Source: CAZLBC01 sp964557575 (GTDB lineage Bacteria > Planctomycetota > Phycisphaerae > SM23-33). Taken from it: a stretch of DNA of 23,619 nucleotides. The notes beneath the pieces were generated by a model that saw nothing but the letters and a program-made list of their open reading frames with translations, was not told the DNA's origin and did not search any database. The position numbers were made by a program, and so were the translations under genes. The DNA lies in contig CAZLBC010000082.1 of assembly GCA_964557575.1 (NCBI GenBank), positions 1 to 23,619 of the forward strand, given 5' to 3'. Shown piece after piece: positions 1 to 7,509 of this stretch. Numbering within the stretch: the first letter of the stretch is position 1; each line of letters begins with the position of its first letter.

Positions 1-66
1 GAGATGATGGATCTGCTGGAACGGATCCGGCGGCATCCCCGCAGCCGGGAGATGGCGGGCGATTAG
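1..66 (+). CDS. 3' end of an unidentified gene (partial)
   Basis: The window opens inside a reading frame that starts at base 1 and stops at TAG 64-66, giving 21 residues rich in Arg, Glu and Leu (EMMDLLERIRRHPRSREMAG then D). A charged, probably helical C-terminus is all that can be seen. It converges on the minus-strand DUF1080 gene, whose stop lies about 120 bases away. No family can be assigned from so short a tail, and it is possible that the frame is not coding. Confidence 0.4.
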   Translation, partial: EMMDLLERIRRHPRSREMAGD

Positions 67-184
67 CCCGTTGACCGGTTATATCAGGCGCCCTGCCGGA
101 TCGACTTCACCGCGTGGACGCGGAGTGTCGCGAAGACGGCCGGGAGGGCGACGGTGATAAGGTATCGTCTCGAGCCGTCTCCGT

Positions 185-988
185 CTACTCGGCCTTCTTT
201 TCCAGGATCCAGATGTTCCGGAAGCGCACGTCCTGGCCGTGCTCCTGGAGCTTGAGGCCCTCCGCGCCGGGGCCGACCCTGACGCCGCCGTTCGCCTTCT
301 TTATCGGGACGTTGTCGTGTACCTTGATGCCGTTCCACCAGACGGTCGCGCGCGCCGGCTCGCGGCACTTCTTGCCGTCCCAGCGCGCGGCCGTGAATAT
401 GAAATGGAACGCGTGCCACTCGCCGTTCGGGCGCCAGGCGTTCCTGTCCGGGACGTGCTCCATGCAGAACGCGCCGATCCCGTGCGGACCGATGTTCCAG
501 TTGTAGGGATCCTCGGTGTTCTTGCCCTTGGGCGATTCGATCTGGATCTCGTAGCGGTTCTGCAGGTAGACCCCGCTGTTGGCGTACCCCTCCGCCTTGT
601 CGTCGCCGCGCTTGCCCATGAGGATGAATTCCACGTGGCCCTCGAAGTCGGTGTACTTCTTTTTTGTGACGAGGTCGTGCGTCCCCCATTTTTTGCCGCC
701 GTTGGTCATCAGGACTTTTCCGTCGCCCGTGGGGTTGTCCACGATCGACCAGGTGATCTTCATGTCTTTTTTGGGCCACATCTCCCAGTTATCCTCAACC
801 GACTTCATCGTGCCGTCGAAGGGTATGTCCGCGCCCTTCGGCGGTTTGGTGCCGACGTCCCTGGTCTTGTCGTAGCCCTTCTTTTCGGACGGATCCGGCC
901 CCTTCTTATCCGCGGCGGACGCGGTTGAGAGGGCGAGTGCCGCCAGGGCAAGGGCCGCTGCCATTATGCTGCTTGTGTTCGCTGTCAT
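185..988 (-). CDS. Exported DUF1080 (3-keto-disaccharide hydrolase-like) protein
   Basis: This 267-residue protein has a signal peptide at about residues 1-25 (Ala/Leu-rich core ending ASA), so it should work in the periplasm or outside the cell. The rest is one DUF1080 domain (PF06439), a concanavalin-like jelly roll. Family marks are NSGVYLQNRYEIQI (137-150), EWHAFHFIF (190-198), the WWNG turn (217-220) and the closing LKLQEHGQDVRFRNIWI (245-261). Some members of the family hydrolyse 3-keto-glycosides; others only bind sugar, and the sequence does not decide between these. The ATG at 986-988 follows a strong ribosome site, GGAGG, at 998-1002 on the minus strand with 9-nt spacing. It is transcribed away from the DUF4838 gene, with about 500 bases between the two starts. 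Confidence 0.9.
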   Translation of the reverse strand: MTANTSSIMAAALALAALALSTASAADKKGPDPSEKKGYDKTRDVGTKPPKGADIPFDGTMKSVEDNWEMWPKKDMKITWSIVDNPTGDGKVLMTNGGKKWGTHDLVTKKKYTDFEGHVEFILMGKRGDDKAEGYANSGVYLQNRYEIQIESPKGKNTEDPYNWNIGPHGIGAFCMEHVPDRNAWRPNGEWHAFHFIFTAARWDGKKCREPARATVWWNGIKVHDNVPIKKANGGVRVGPGAEGLKLQEHGQDVRFRNIWILEKKAE

Positions 989-1403
989 GTTCCGGTACCT
1001 CCATCGTGGGTTATCGGTTGACCTGAGTTCTTGGTATTGCCGCCTGCCATGATACCGACCGTGGTGTCCATAGTCAAAAACGTTGTCGGGTCGATCCGAC
1101 GGCAGGCCCTATGTACATAGCATGGATTACGCTCGCCTGCTGCCGGGGCCGGTTTGTCGCCATTACCCGGTATCAGCGGGGTGGTAGCGGAAACCAAGGC
1201 GGAAGAGCAGATCGAGGAATACGAGTACGTGGCGATCGATTGGTTCCTGGCGGAATTCTGAGAAAGGCTTCAGGTCTGCGGGGGGGTGTCTAACGGAGGG
1301 TTGAAAGGGGGCTGAATCGGCGGCGTGGGGGTGGCATATACCCGGAAATAGCTTGATCGGGGGTTGTCGTGGGGGGTAACATCAGAGAGAGATCGCTGGC
1401 TAT
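989..1403. other. Divergent intergenic region between DUF1080 and DUF4838 genes
   Basis: No convincing gene lies here. It must hold the promoter of the minus-strand DUF1080 gene. A plus-strand frame at 1181-1261 (GTG start, stop TGA) reads VVAETKAEEQIEEYEYVAID then WFLAEF; it looks protein-like and may be the tail of a lost gene, but it is only 26 residues long. A G-rich stretch at 1294-1324 recurs upstream of the PQQ gene (listed separately). Confidence 0.4.
1294..1324 (+). repeat. Short intergenic repeat, copy 1
   Basis: CGGAGGGTTGAAAGGG, six bases, then ATCGGCGGC. The same arrangement occurs at 3837-3866 with one mismatch in the first block and a five-base spacer. Both copies lie 150-195 bases upstream of a long plus-strand gene. 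The function is unknown. Confidence 0.5.
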
Positions 1404-1495
1404 TGGCCAAAACGGCCGCCATCCTGCGGCCAATACGTCCCATAGTCCTTTGTTACGCTTCAATTACCATGGCGACGGGAGATACAATTGAAACT
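1404..1495 (+). promoter_or_regulatory. Conserved leader cassette, copy 1 (drives DUF4838 gene)
   Basis: This stretch is homologous to the minus-strand sequence 18569-18666. The first 44 bases (1404-1447) match without gaps at 37 positions, and the last 27 (1469-1495) at 23 positions; a variable middle is 4 bases shorter here. Parts in order: a GGCC-AAAAC-GGCC near-palindrome (1405-1417), CGTCCCATAGTC (1436-1447), and GACGGGAGATA carrying the Shine-Dalgarno GGGAG (1477-1481) six bases before the TTG start at 1488. Position and content point to a promoter/operator plus ribosome site. No standard sigma-70 -35/-10 pair is evident, so another sigma factor or an activator may be needed. The alternative is the end of a mobile element. 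Confidence 0.6.
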
Positions 1496-3536
1496 ATCAG
1501 TCCCCAACAGAAGCGTTCTTCGCGCGGTGCCTTTCATGCTGTTGATCGCGACGGCCGGCATGGCCCCGGCGGAGCAGCTTGTGCTGGTGGAGGACGGCGT
1601 CAGCCGGGCGCCGATAATCGTCTTCGAGAACGCCCCGCCCAAAACACGCGAGGCGGCTGAGGAGTTGGCCGGCTACATCGAGAAGATCAGCGGCGCCCGA
1701 CCCAAACTGATCGAAGGCACACCCGCCCCCATGCCGCGGCACGCCATTTGGGTCGGTTATCAATCGGCGCTCGACGACCTGTTCCCGGACCTCACGTTCC
1801 AGTTTGAGCACCAAGAGGAGGTGCTTATCGCCTCGAACACGGACCACGTGGTGATCGCCGGCCGGGATCGTTGGGATGAGGACCACATGGTGATCGCCGG
1901 CCGGGACGAGACGATTGAGGGCTGGCAGCGCGAGTACGGCACGGCGAACGCGGTCTATACGTTTCTTCAGGATCAACTGGACGTTCGCTGGATCATGCCG
2001 GGCGAGTTCGGCCAGGACGTGATCGAGAAGGAGACGATCGCGCTGGAGCCGTTCGTCTACCGCCACCATCCGCCGTTCCTGGAACGCGCCGCCATTTTCC
2101 GTTTCTCCGCGATGGCCGATCACCGGGGGGACTCGCATGATTGGGTGCGGCGCCAGCGTATTCAACTCGACTCGATGAAAATGCCCGGGGGGCACCCGGC
2201 CTCTCACTGGTGGGAACGGTACCACGAGGAGCATTCCGAATATTTCGCGCTTCAGCCCGACGGCACCCGCAGTGGCTTCCCCTCGCCCCGCTATGCGAAG
2301 CGCTGCCTCTCGAACCCCGCCGTCTGGGCCCAATGGCTTGAGGAGGTGGAGCAGGCGCTGAAAGATAACCCGAATCAGACCGTGTTCAGTGCTTCGGAAA
2401 ATGACAGCCACAGCAGCGGCATTTGCGTCTGCGAAAAATGCCGCTCGTGGGACCCGCCCATGGATGCGACGGAGGAGCGGCACCGGTACAGGTGGGATGG
2501 CACCAGCCGAAAGTACGTACCGATGTCCGACCGGTACGTGCGGTTTGCCAACGAGCTGGCCCGCAAGCTGAAGAAGCGATTCCCCGAACGCGATGACCTT
2601 TTCGTCACGGCTTCGACCTACGGCCCCGCGTCGGTCCCGCCGGTGGAGGCGGAGTTGGACGACAACGTGATTATCTCGGCGGTGGGGCACTTCCCCACCA
2701 CCACGCCGGAGGCGCGACGATCGCAGAAAAACCATTGGCGGCAGTGGTCGCAGCGGGCCGAGGCCATCCGGTATCGCCCCAATCTCTGGTACTGGGGCGG
2801 CGGCCTCTGGGGTTGGCCTGAAGTCCCCCTGACTCGCACGATCGAGGATTTCCGCTTCCTTGCCGATCACGGCGCCGTCGGCATGTTCGTGGACAGCACC
2901 TGGGAGCATTGGGCAACACAGGGGCCCATGTATTACGTGATGGCCCAATTGGCGTGGAACCCCCACCAGGACGGCGACGCACTGCTCGCGGATTACTACG
3001 AGCGCGGCTTCGGTGAGGCCGCCGGGGAGATTGAAACCTACTGGAGCATGATGGAACGGGCCAACGAGACCCTGATGCGCTCGCCCGGACTGCGCACCAG
3101 ATCATCCCGCCGCTACGACCTGGTCCGGATCGCCGGGCAGGTATACACGCCGCAGTTCCTGGTCCGCGCGGATGGCATCCTGCAACAGGCGGCGGCGAAG
3201 GTGACCGACGAACCGGAGCGATATCGCCGGCGCGTCGCCTTCGTCCGTGACGGCTTCGAATTCTTCCGGCGGATGATCGAGTGCATCCCGCTGATGGAGC
3301 GCGTTCGCGAAAGCGAGGGCCGGGACACCGGGGCCGTCCGGCAGGCAACCGCCAATTGGGCTCGCATGGAGGAAATCGTCGAGCGAACCAGCCCGCACGG
3401 TTTTCGCTTCACGACGATTTCATCGCGGATGCAGGGTGGCTACATGGGCGGCATGGCGAGCCACCTCGGCCCCCCATCGCAGGCATTATCGCAGGAATCG
3501 TCGCAGGAATACCGAGAGGCGGCCGGGCTCGAGTAA
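1488..3536 (+). CDS. Exported DUF4838 glycoside-hydrolase-like protein
   Basis: 682 residues. The N-terminus has a hydrophobic signal (about residues 11-28, ending APAEQ). An alpha-glucuronidase-like N-terminal domain follows and contains GTANAVYTFLQDQLDVRWIM then PGE (151-173). The DUF4838 domain (PF16126) covers about 200-560, with the motif SENDSHSSGICVCEKC (303-318), whose C-x-C-x2-C is typical of the family. DUF4838 proteins are predicted TIM-barrel glycosidases related to GH67; no activity can be read directly. The start is TTG 1488, chosen because GGGAG sits six bases upstream within a conserved leader and no ATG precedes the signal peptide. Residues 119-144 are a 13-residue tandem duplication. 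The C-terminus (GGMASHLGPP then SQ/QE-rich) is low-complexity, so the native end may have been altered; a MITE-like element lies 94 bases downstream. Confidence 0.85.
   Translation: MKLSVPNRSVLRAVPFMLLIATAGMAPAEQLVLVEDGVSRAPIIVFENAPPKTREAAEELAGYIEKISGARPKLIEGTPAPMPRHAIWVGYQSALDDLFPDLTFQFEHQEEVLIASNTDHVVIAGRDRWDEDHMVIAGRDETIEGWQREYGTANAVYTFLQDQLDVRWIMPGEFGQDVIEKETIALEPFVYRHHPPFLERAAIFRFSAMADHRGDSHDWVRRQRIQLDSMKMPGGHPASHWWERYHEEHSEYFALQPDGTRSGFPSPRYAKRCLSNPAVWAQWLEEVEQALKDNPNQTVFSASENDSHSSGICVCEKCRSWDPPMDATEERHRYRWDGTSRKYVPMSDRYVRFANELARKLKKRFPERDDLFVTASTYGPASVPPVEAELDDNVIISAVGHFPTTTPEARRSQKNHWRQWSQRAEAIRYRPNLWYWGGGLWGWPEVPLTRTIEDFRFLADHGAVGMFVDSTWEHWATQGPMYYVMAQLAWNPHQDGDALLADYYERGFGEAAGEIETYWSMMERANETLMRSPGLRTRSSRRYDLVRIAGQVYTPQFLVRADGILQQAAAKVTDEPERYRRRVAFVRDGFEFFRRMIECIPLMERVRESEGRDTGAVRQATANWARMEEIVERTSPHGFRFTTISSRMQGGYMGGMASHLGPPSQALSQESSQEYREAAGLE
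1842..1919 (+). repeat. In-frame 39-bp tandem duplication inside the DUF4838 gene
   Basis: Unit 1 (1842-1880) and unit 2 (1881-1919) begin with 27 bases that differ at only two positions, then diverge over the last 12. The protein reads DHVVIAGRDRWDE followed by DHMVIAGRDETIE. The length is a multiple of three, so the frame is kept and one extra beta-strand/loop is added to the N-terminal domain. Confidence 0.85.
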
Positions 3537-3623
3537 CGCCGGATGCCATCAGCCGCACCGTACCGGCGTCCGGTTCCATGAGCCATCCGAAAGCGTCAGC
3601 TTCCGCGCGAAAAACGAATCAGA

Positions 3624-3830
3624 ACTATTCCTTAAACCAGCGAATAAAAACGGCTGCAGCTTGCAGAATTGCTGTATGACCGGCATTTCGAGTGAAATGA
3701 TTTCACTCGAAATGCCTTTGCGTCACACGCAAGAAAATGACCCTACACGGGTCTATTTTCTTCGTGTTCCTTATCATACAACAATTCGCGGGCGCTTCGC
3801 TCGCCTTTATTCGCTGGTTTAAGGACTATT
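3624..3830. mobile_element. MITE-like element (3630-3824) with flanking 6-bp target duplication
   Basis: A 195-bp unit is bounded by perfect 19-bp inverted repeats, CCTTAAACCAGCGAATAAA (3630-3648) and its complement (3806-3824). It is flanked on both sides, with no gap, by ACTATT (3624-3629 and 3825-3830), as expected of a transposition target duplication. The inside is almost all palindrome: stem CTGCA/TGCAG (3654-3666); a long stem 3666-3679 with 3774-3787 (13 of 14 pairs); a perfect 16-bp stem with TGA loop (3682-3716); a 19-bp stem with one bulge per side (3725-3743 with 3749-3767); and a small GGCG/CGCC hairpin (3791-3805). No transposase is encoded, so it would be non-autonomous. If transcribed it would fold as a multi-arm cloverleaf and may also end transcription of the DUF4838 gene. 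Confidence 0.85.
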
Positions 3831-3836
3831 GCCGAT

Positions 3837-3866
3837 CGGAGGGCTGAAAGGGCCGGCATCGGCGGC
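3837..3866 (+). repeat. Short intergenic repeat, copy 2
   Basis: CGGAGGGCTGAAAGGG, five bases, then ATCGGCGGC, matching 1294-1324. The rest of 3867-3989 shows only the ribosome site AGGAGG just before the next gene. Confidence 0.5.
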
Positions 3867-3989
3867 ACTGAAACGGGGTGTTGTTCCTATAGGTTTGTCC
3901 GAGGCGGGATTGAGAACGGAGAGGCAATACATTACAACTCCATACAGGAAATAGCGGTCCAACTGAACGTATGTACAGGATGCAGGAGG

Positions 3990-6900
3990 GTGAATGTGGT
4001 CACAGCGGCCGTCATACCGCGGCAATTACCTCTCATAGTCCGGGATAGGGTACGCGTGCTTCACCACGGCGGCGGGAGAGGTGACTGGTTTTCCTGCCGG
4101 TTTCTTGCCGTCCTGGTCCTTGGTCTCGCCGTCAGCGGGGCCCCTGCCGCGGACTGGCCCATGTATCGCGCCGATCCCGGGCATACCGGGTACACCGCCG
4201 AACCGCTCCCGTCGCGACTCCGCATACGCTGGGTCAGGAAAAACCCCCCGCCGTCTCCCGCCTGGTCCGGTCGCGACACGCGCATGCCCTATGACCACGC
4301 CTACCAGCCCGTCGCAGTTGGCGGCCTCGTGTTCTGGGGCAGTTCCACCGATTGCAGTGTCTGTGCCGTCGACGCGGCAAGCGGGGTGCGCACGTGGGTC
4401 TTCTTTACGGAAGGCCCGGTGCGATTTGCCCCCGCCGCGTGGAAGGACCGGCTCTTCGTCGTCAGCGACGACGGCTTTCTCTACTGCCTGTCCATGGCCG
4501 ACGGAACGCTGCTCTGGAAAAAGCGCGGCGGCCCCGGCTCGAACATGCTGCTGGGCAATGGCCGGCTTATCTCGCGATGGCCCGCCCGGGGCGGACCGGT
4601 CGTCAGTGACGACATCGTCTATTTCGGCGCGGGGATCTGGCCGGCTGAGGGGATATACCTCTACGCTCTCGATGCGGCCACCGGCAAGGTCGTGTGGGTC
4701 AATGACTCATCCGGCGGCCTGACGCTTCAGCAGCCGCATGGCGGGAACCGCGCCGAAAGCGGCGTGTCGATACAGGGGTATCTGGCGATTGCCGGGGAGT
4801 CGCTTATCGTGCCCACCGGCCGCGCAACCCCGGCACTGTATAATCTCGCATCGGGCGCGTTCCTCCGGTTCCACCTCATGAAACAGGGTGCGGGCTGGGG
4901 AAGAAGAAAAGGCGCGGGACCCTTTATCACCGCTATCGACGAGCATTTCTTCATAGCGGAAGATGATGTCTTTCGGGCGTCGGACGGCGGTTACGTGACC
5001 CGCGGATTGCCGGTTTCCTCCACGGCGGTGACCCCCGAAGGTGTCGTGTTTTCGCGGGGCAATGAAATCAGGGGTATCGGAACGGCCTCGTTGTTCAAAA
5101 CAACAAAGCACCGGGGAAAGACAACCAGGACTCTCGGCGCCGCGGAATGGCGCATCGAGTGTGCGGATCCGGTCGGTTCCACGGTTATCAGGGCCACCGC
5201 CTCCAACGAGGCGGAGGACTGGCCGAACGCCGCGCAGGCGGTTAATCCCCCGCTGGTTGTCGCCGGAAACACGATTGTTGCCGCAACGCCCGACAACAGG
5301 ATCGTTATTGCGGACAGGGGGTCGAAAAAGGTCGTTAACACGATTGCGCTCGACGCGCCGGCCCGGGGGCTGGCCGTTGCCGACAAGGCCCTGTATGCCG
5401 CGACGACGAAGGGAACGATGTACTGCCTGGCCGGCACATCGGGTGGTACGATCGAACACAGAGAGCCGATAGATCCGAAGCCGTACAAAAACAGTGAGCC
5501 CTATACCAGGGCCGCGGCAAATATCCTTGAAACGGCAGGCTTCAAAGAGGGCTACTGTGTCGACCTGGCGTGCGGCGACGGGGCGCTGGCCTGTGCACTC
5601 GCGAAGTCAAGCAACCTGCATATTATCGCTGTCGAAAAGGACCCGTCCACCGCGGCCGCCGCGCGCGGGACGCTGGCCGCTGCCGGGCTGTACGGCTCCC
5701 GGGTCATCGTCCTTAATCGCGACCCGGCCGATACGGGCCTGATAGCGGGATGCGCGAATCTGGTCGTGTCCGGGCGATCGGTCACCGACGGCGCTGCCGC
5801 ATTGCCTGCTGAAGAAACAGCGCGACTTCTCCATCCCTATAACGGTGTCGCGATAGCCGGCACATCCGCCGGCGTGGTCACCAGAGGAAGCACGCCCGAA
5901 GGCGCGGGCGAATGGACGCACCAGTACGCCGATGCGGCGAACACCCTGTGCAGTGCCGACGACCTGGCCAGGGCCCCGCTGCGGATGGTATGGTTCAAGG
6001 ATTTCGGATTCCCGATGCCGAGCCGCCACGGACGCGGCCCTGCGCCGCTCTGCAAAGACGGCATCATGATCATCGAGGGAATCCACGGCCTGCTGGGGGT
6101 CGATGCCCGCAACGGGCGGGTGATGTGGCGTTATCCGATACAGAATATTCTCAAACCGTACGACCAGGAACAGCTTCTCGGGACTGCCGGCACGGGCAGC
6201 AACATGTGCATCGCCGGCGACAGCGTGTATGTTCGTCATGCCGGCCGGTGCCTCAGGATAGACATGGAGACCGGCACGCTGATCAGAACATACGCAATGC
6301 CGGATACGGCCGGGGTCTGGGGATACATTGCCTGCGAGGGAGGGATTCTGTACGGCACCAGCGCCGACCGGACCTACGTCGTGCGGCAACTGTTCAGAAA
6401 CGTATCCGACATGAAAGACCTTCTTACCCAGTCGAAAAGCCTGTTTGCCCTTGATGTGAAGACCGGCGACACGAAATGGGTATACACGGCGCGTACTTCT
6501 ATCCGCCACAACGCCATCGCCATAGGAAACGGCGGCGTCTACCTTATCGACAAGCCGAAAGAACCGGGCGACCTGCCGAAAAATGCGGCGAAGAAAAAAC
6601 AGCCGTCCTCGAAACCGCCCCGGCTGCTTTGCCTCGATGCCGATACCGGCAACACCGTGTGGGAGCAGAAAAAAGATATCTTCGGCACTACGCTTGCGCT
6701 GAGCACGAAACACAGGGTACTGCTGATGTGTTACCAGTATGCCCAGCGAACCTTCCAGTTGCCCTCGGAAAAGGGCGACCGGCTGGCCGGCATTGATGCG
6801 AATGACGGAACGCGGCTCTGGGACACAAAGGGCAGATATATTTCACGCCCGATAATCAACGGAACCAGGGTCATTACACAACCGTATGCCTACGACCTGC

Positions 6901-7202
6901 TGACGGGAACGCGCGACACGAGTTTCAAGGTAACGGGGCGTCAACCGGGAGGGTGCGGGCCGCTGTCCGGTTCGACGCACCTGCTGCTGTACCGCTCGGG
7001 AACGCTGGGATACACCGATCTGCGAAATAACACCGGGACACGGAATTACGGACCCGTCCGCCCGGGGTGCTGGATCAACGCCATCGTCGCCGGGGGCCTG
7101 GTGCTGATGCCGGACGCCACGGACCGCTGCACGTGCAGCTACCTGATGAAAGCCTCCGTCGCCCTTGCTCCCGGCAACCAGGGCGGCGGGAAACGGGATT
7201 GA
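3990..7202 (+). CDS. Exported PQQ-type beta-propeller protein with internal methyltransferase domain
   Basis: A 1070-residue protein. AGGAGG four bases before ATG 3990 supports this start, although the signal-peptide core (about residues 37-54, ending APAAD) sits unusually far in; a GTG near 4055 is an alternative. The first half is a BamB/PQQ-like propeller, with blades such as VCAVDAASGVRTW (about 121-133) and YCLSMADGTLLWKK. Residues about 505-640 are a Rossmann methyltransferase-like domain: VDLACGDGALACALA (from 524) is the SAM-binding glycine motif, and IIAVEKDP (545-552) ends in the acidic residue that usually binds the SAM ribose. Propeller blades resume at about 690 (LLGVDARNGRVMWRY, LFALDVKTGDTKWVY, LLCLDADTGNTVWEQ) and the protein closes with a CTCSYL motif. 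The substrate is unknown. A catalytic methyltransferase outside the cytoplasm would lack an obvious SAM supply, so the domain may be non-catalytic or the protein not exported. Confidence 0.8.
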   Translation: MNVVTAAVIPRQLPLIVRDRVRVLHHGGGRGDWFSCRFLAVLVLGLAVSGAPAADWPMYRADPGHTGYTAEPLPSRLRIRWVRKNPPPSPAWSGRDTRMPYDHAYQPVAVGGLVFWGSSTDCSVCAVDAASGVRTWVFFTEGPVRFAPAAWKDRLFVVSDDGFLYCLSMADGTLLWKKRGGPGSNMLLGNGRLISRWPARGGPVVSDDIVYFGAGIWPAEGIYLYALDAATGKVVWVNDSSGGLTLQQPHGGNRAESGVSIQGYLAIAGESLIVPTGRATPALYNLASGAFLRFHLMKQGAGWGRRKGAGPFITAIDEHFFIAEDDVFRASDGGYVTRGLPVSSTAVTPEGVVFSRGNEIRGIGTASLFKTTKHRGKTTRTLGAAEWRIECADPVGSTVIRATASNEAEDWPNAAQAVNPPLVVAGNTIVAATPDNRIVIADRGSKKVVNTIALDAPARGLAVADKALYAATTKGTMYCLAGTSGGTIEHREPIDPKPYKNSEPYTRAAANILETAGFKEGYCVDLACGDGALACALAKSSNLHIIAVEKDPSTAAAARGTLAAAGLYGSRVIVLNRDPADTGLIAGCANLVVSGRSVTDGAAALPAEETARLLHPYNGVAIAGTSAGVVTRGSTPEGAGEWTHQYADAANTLCSADDLARAPLRMVWFKDFGFPMPSRHGRGPAPLCKDGIMIIEGIHGLLGVDARNGRVMWRYPIQNILKPYDQEQLLGTAGTGSNMCIAGDSVYVRHAGRCLRIDMETGTLIRTYAMPDTAGVWGYIACEGGILYGTSADRTYVVRQLFRNVSDMKDLLTQSKSLFALDVKTGDTKWVYTARTSIRHNAIAIGNGGVYLIDKPKEPGDLPKNAAKKKQPSSKPPRLLCLDADTGNTVWEQKKDIFGTTLALSTKHRVLLMCYQYAQRTFQLPSEKGDRLAGIDANDGTRLWDTKGRYISRPIINGTRVITQPYAYDLLTGTRDTSFKVTGRQPGGCGPLSGSTHLLLYRSGTLGYTDLRNNTGTRNYGPVRPGCWINAIVAGGLVLMPDATDRCTCSYLMKASVALAPGNQGGGKRD

Positions 7203-7439
7203 ATTATCAGTCACCTGAGCCGGAAAAGCGCGAATACAGGCGGCGGCAGAGCGCGATCACGGGTAGTGCTGCTGTGCTGCAGTATCCCGGCCGGCCCCGC
7301 GCGGGCGCCCTTTGCCGGTCCTGCGCCCGCGTCGCGGACGGCGCGCCCGGAACAATGATTGTGCGTTCGGTAATCCGCGGATCAATCGACGAGAGGAACG
7401 AAGCGACGTGATGGGCCGGTGTCCGCCGGTGGTTTGATC

Positions 7440-7467
7440 ATCGGTTACCGATCGGACCAATGGTCCG
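7440..7467 (+). promoter_or_regulatory. Two adjacent perfect palindromes (operator candidate)
   Basis: ATCGGT-T-ACCGAT (7440-7452) is followed directly by CGGACCA-A-TGGTCCG (7453-7467), each an odd-length perfect palindrome. They lie 43 bases upstream of the likely ATG 7510. Such paired dyads suit a dimeric repressor; no run of T follows, so a terminator is less likely. The remaining 7203-7439 is GC-rich and shows no gene. Confidence 0.35.
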
Positions 7468-7509
7468 GAAGGCGGCCATAGAGTGAATGACATGAAAGCA
7501 AGGAGAGCC

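Noticed and set aside
110..123. CCGCG-TGGA-CGCGG hairpin downstream of the DUF1080 stop as a terminator.
   Set aside because: The stem is short, it lies about 60 bases past the stop and no U-run follows on the minus strand.
84..184. Minus-strand frame after the DUF1080 stop, reading LITVALPAVFATLRVHAVKS then IRQGA, reminiscent of the C-terminus of FtsX/MacB-type permeases.
   Set aside because: Only about 26 residues, with no start and no further domain; the resemblance (LPA...R...V..IRQG) is too short to call a gene remnant.
1060..1080. Extra CATAGTC sites at about 1067 and 4036, taken at first as further leader-cassette copies.
   Set aside because: A 7-mer is expected a few times by chance in this length over both strands, and neither the palindrome nor the GGGAGATA block accompanies them.
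1485..1500. ATTGAAA at the end of the cassette resembles the 3' end of many CRISPR repeats.
   Set aside because: The copies are solitary, thousands of bases apart and diverged; there is no regular repeat-spacer pattern and no cas gene.
1497..2966. Long minus-strand open frame opposite the DUF4838 gene.
   Set aside because: It is rich in Arg, Pro and His with no domain or start signal, as expected of a shadow of a GC-rich gene; the plus-strand protein matches a known family.
3630..3824. Reading the nested palindrome as an integron attC site.
   Set aside because: The end boxes do not fit the RYYYAAC/GTTRRRY pattern, the arms are perfect rather than bulged, and the direct ACTATT flanks fit transposition better.
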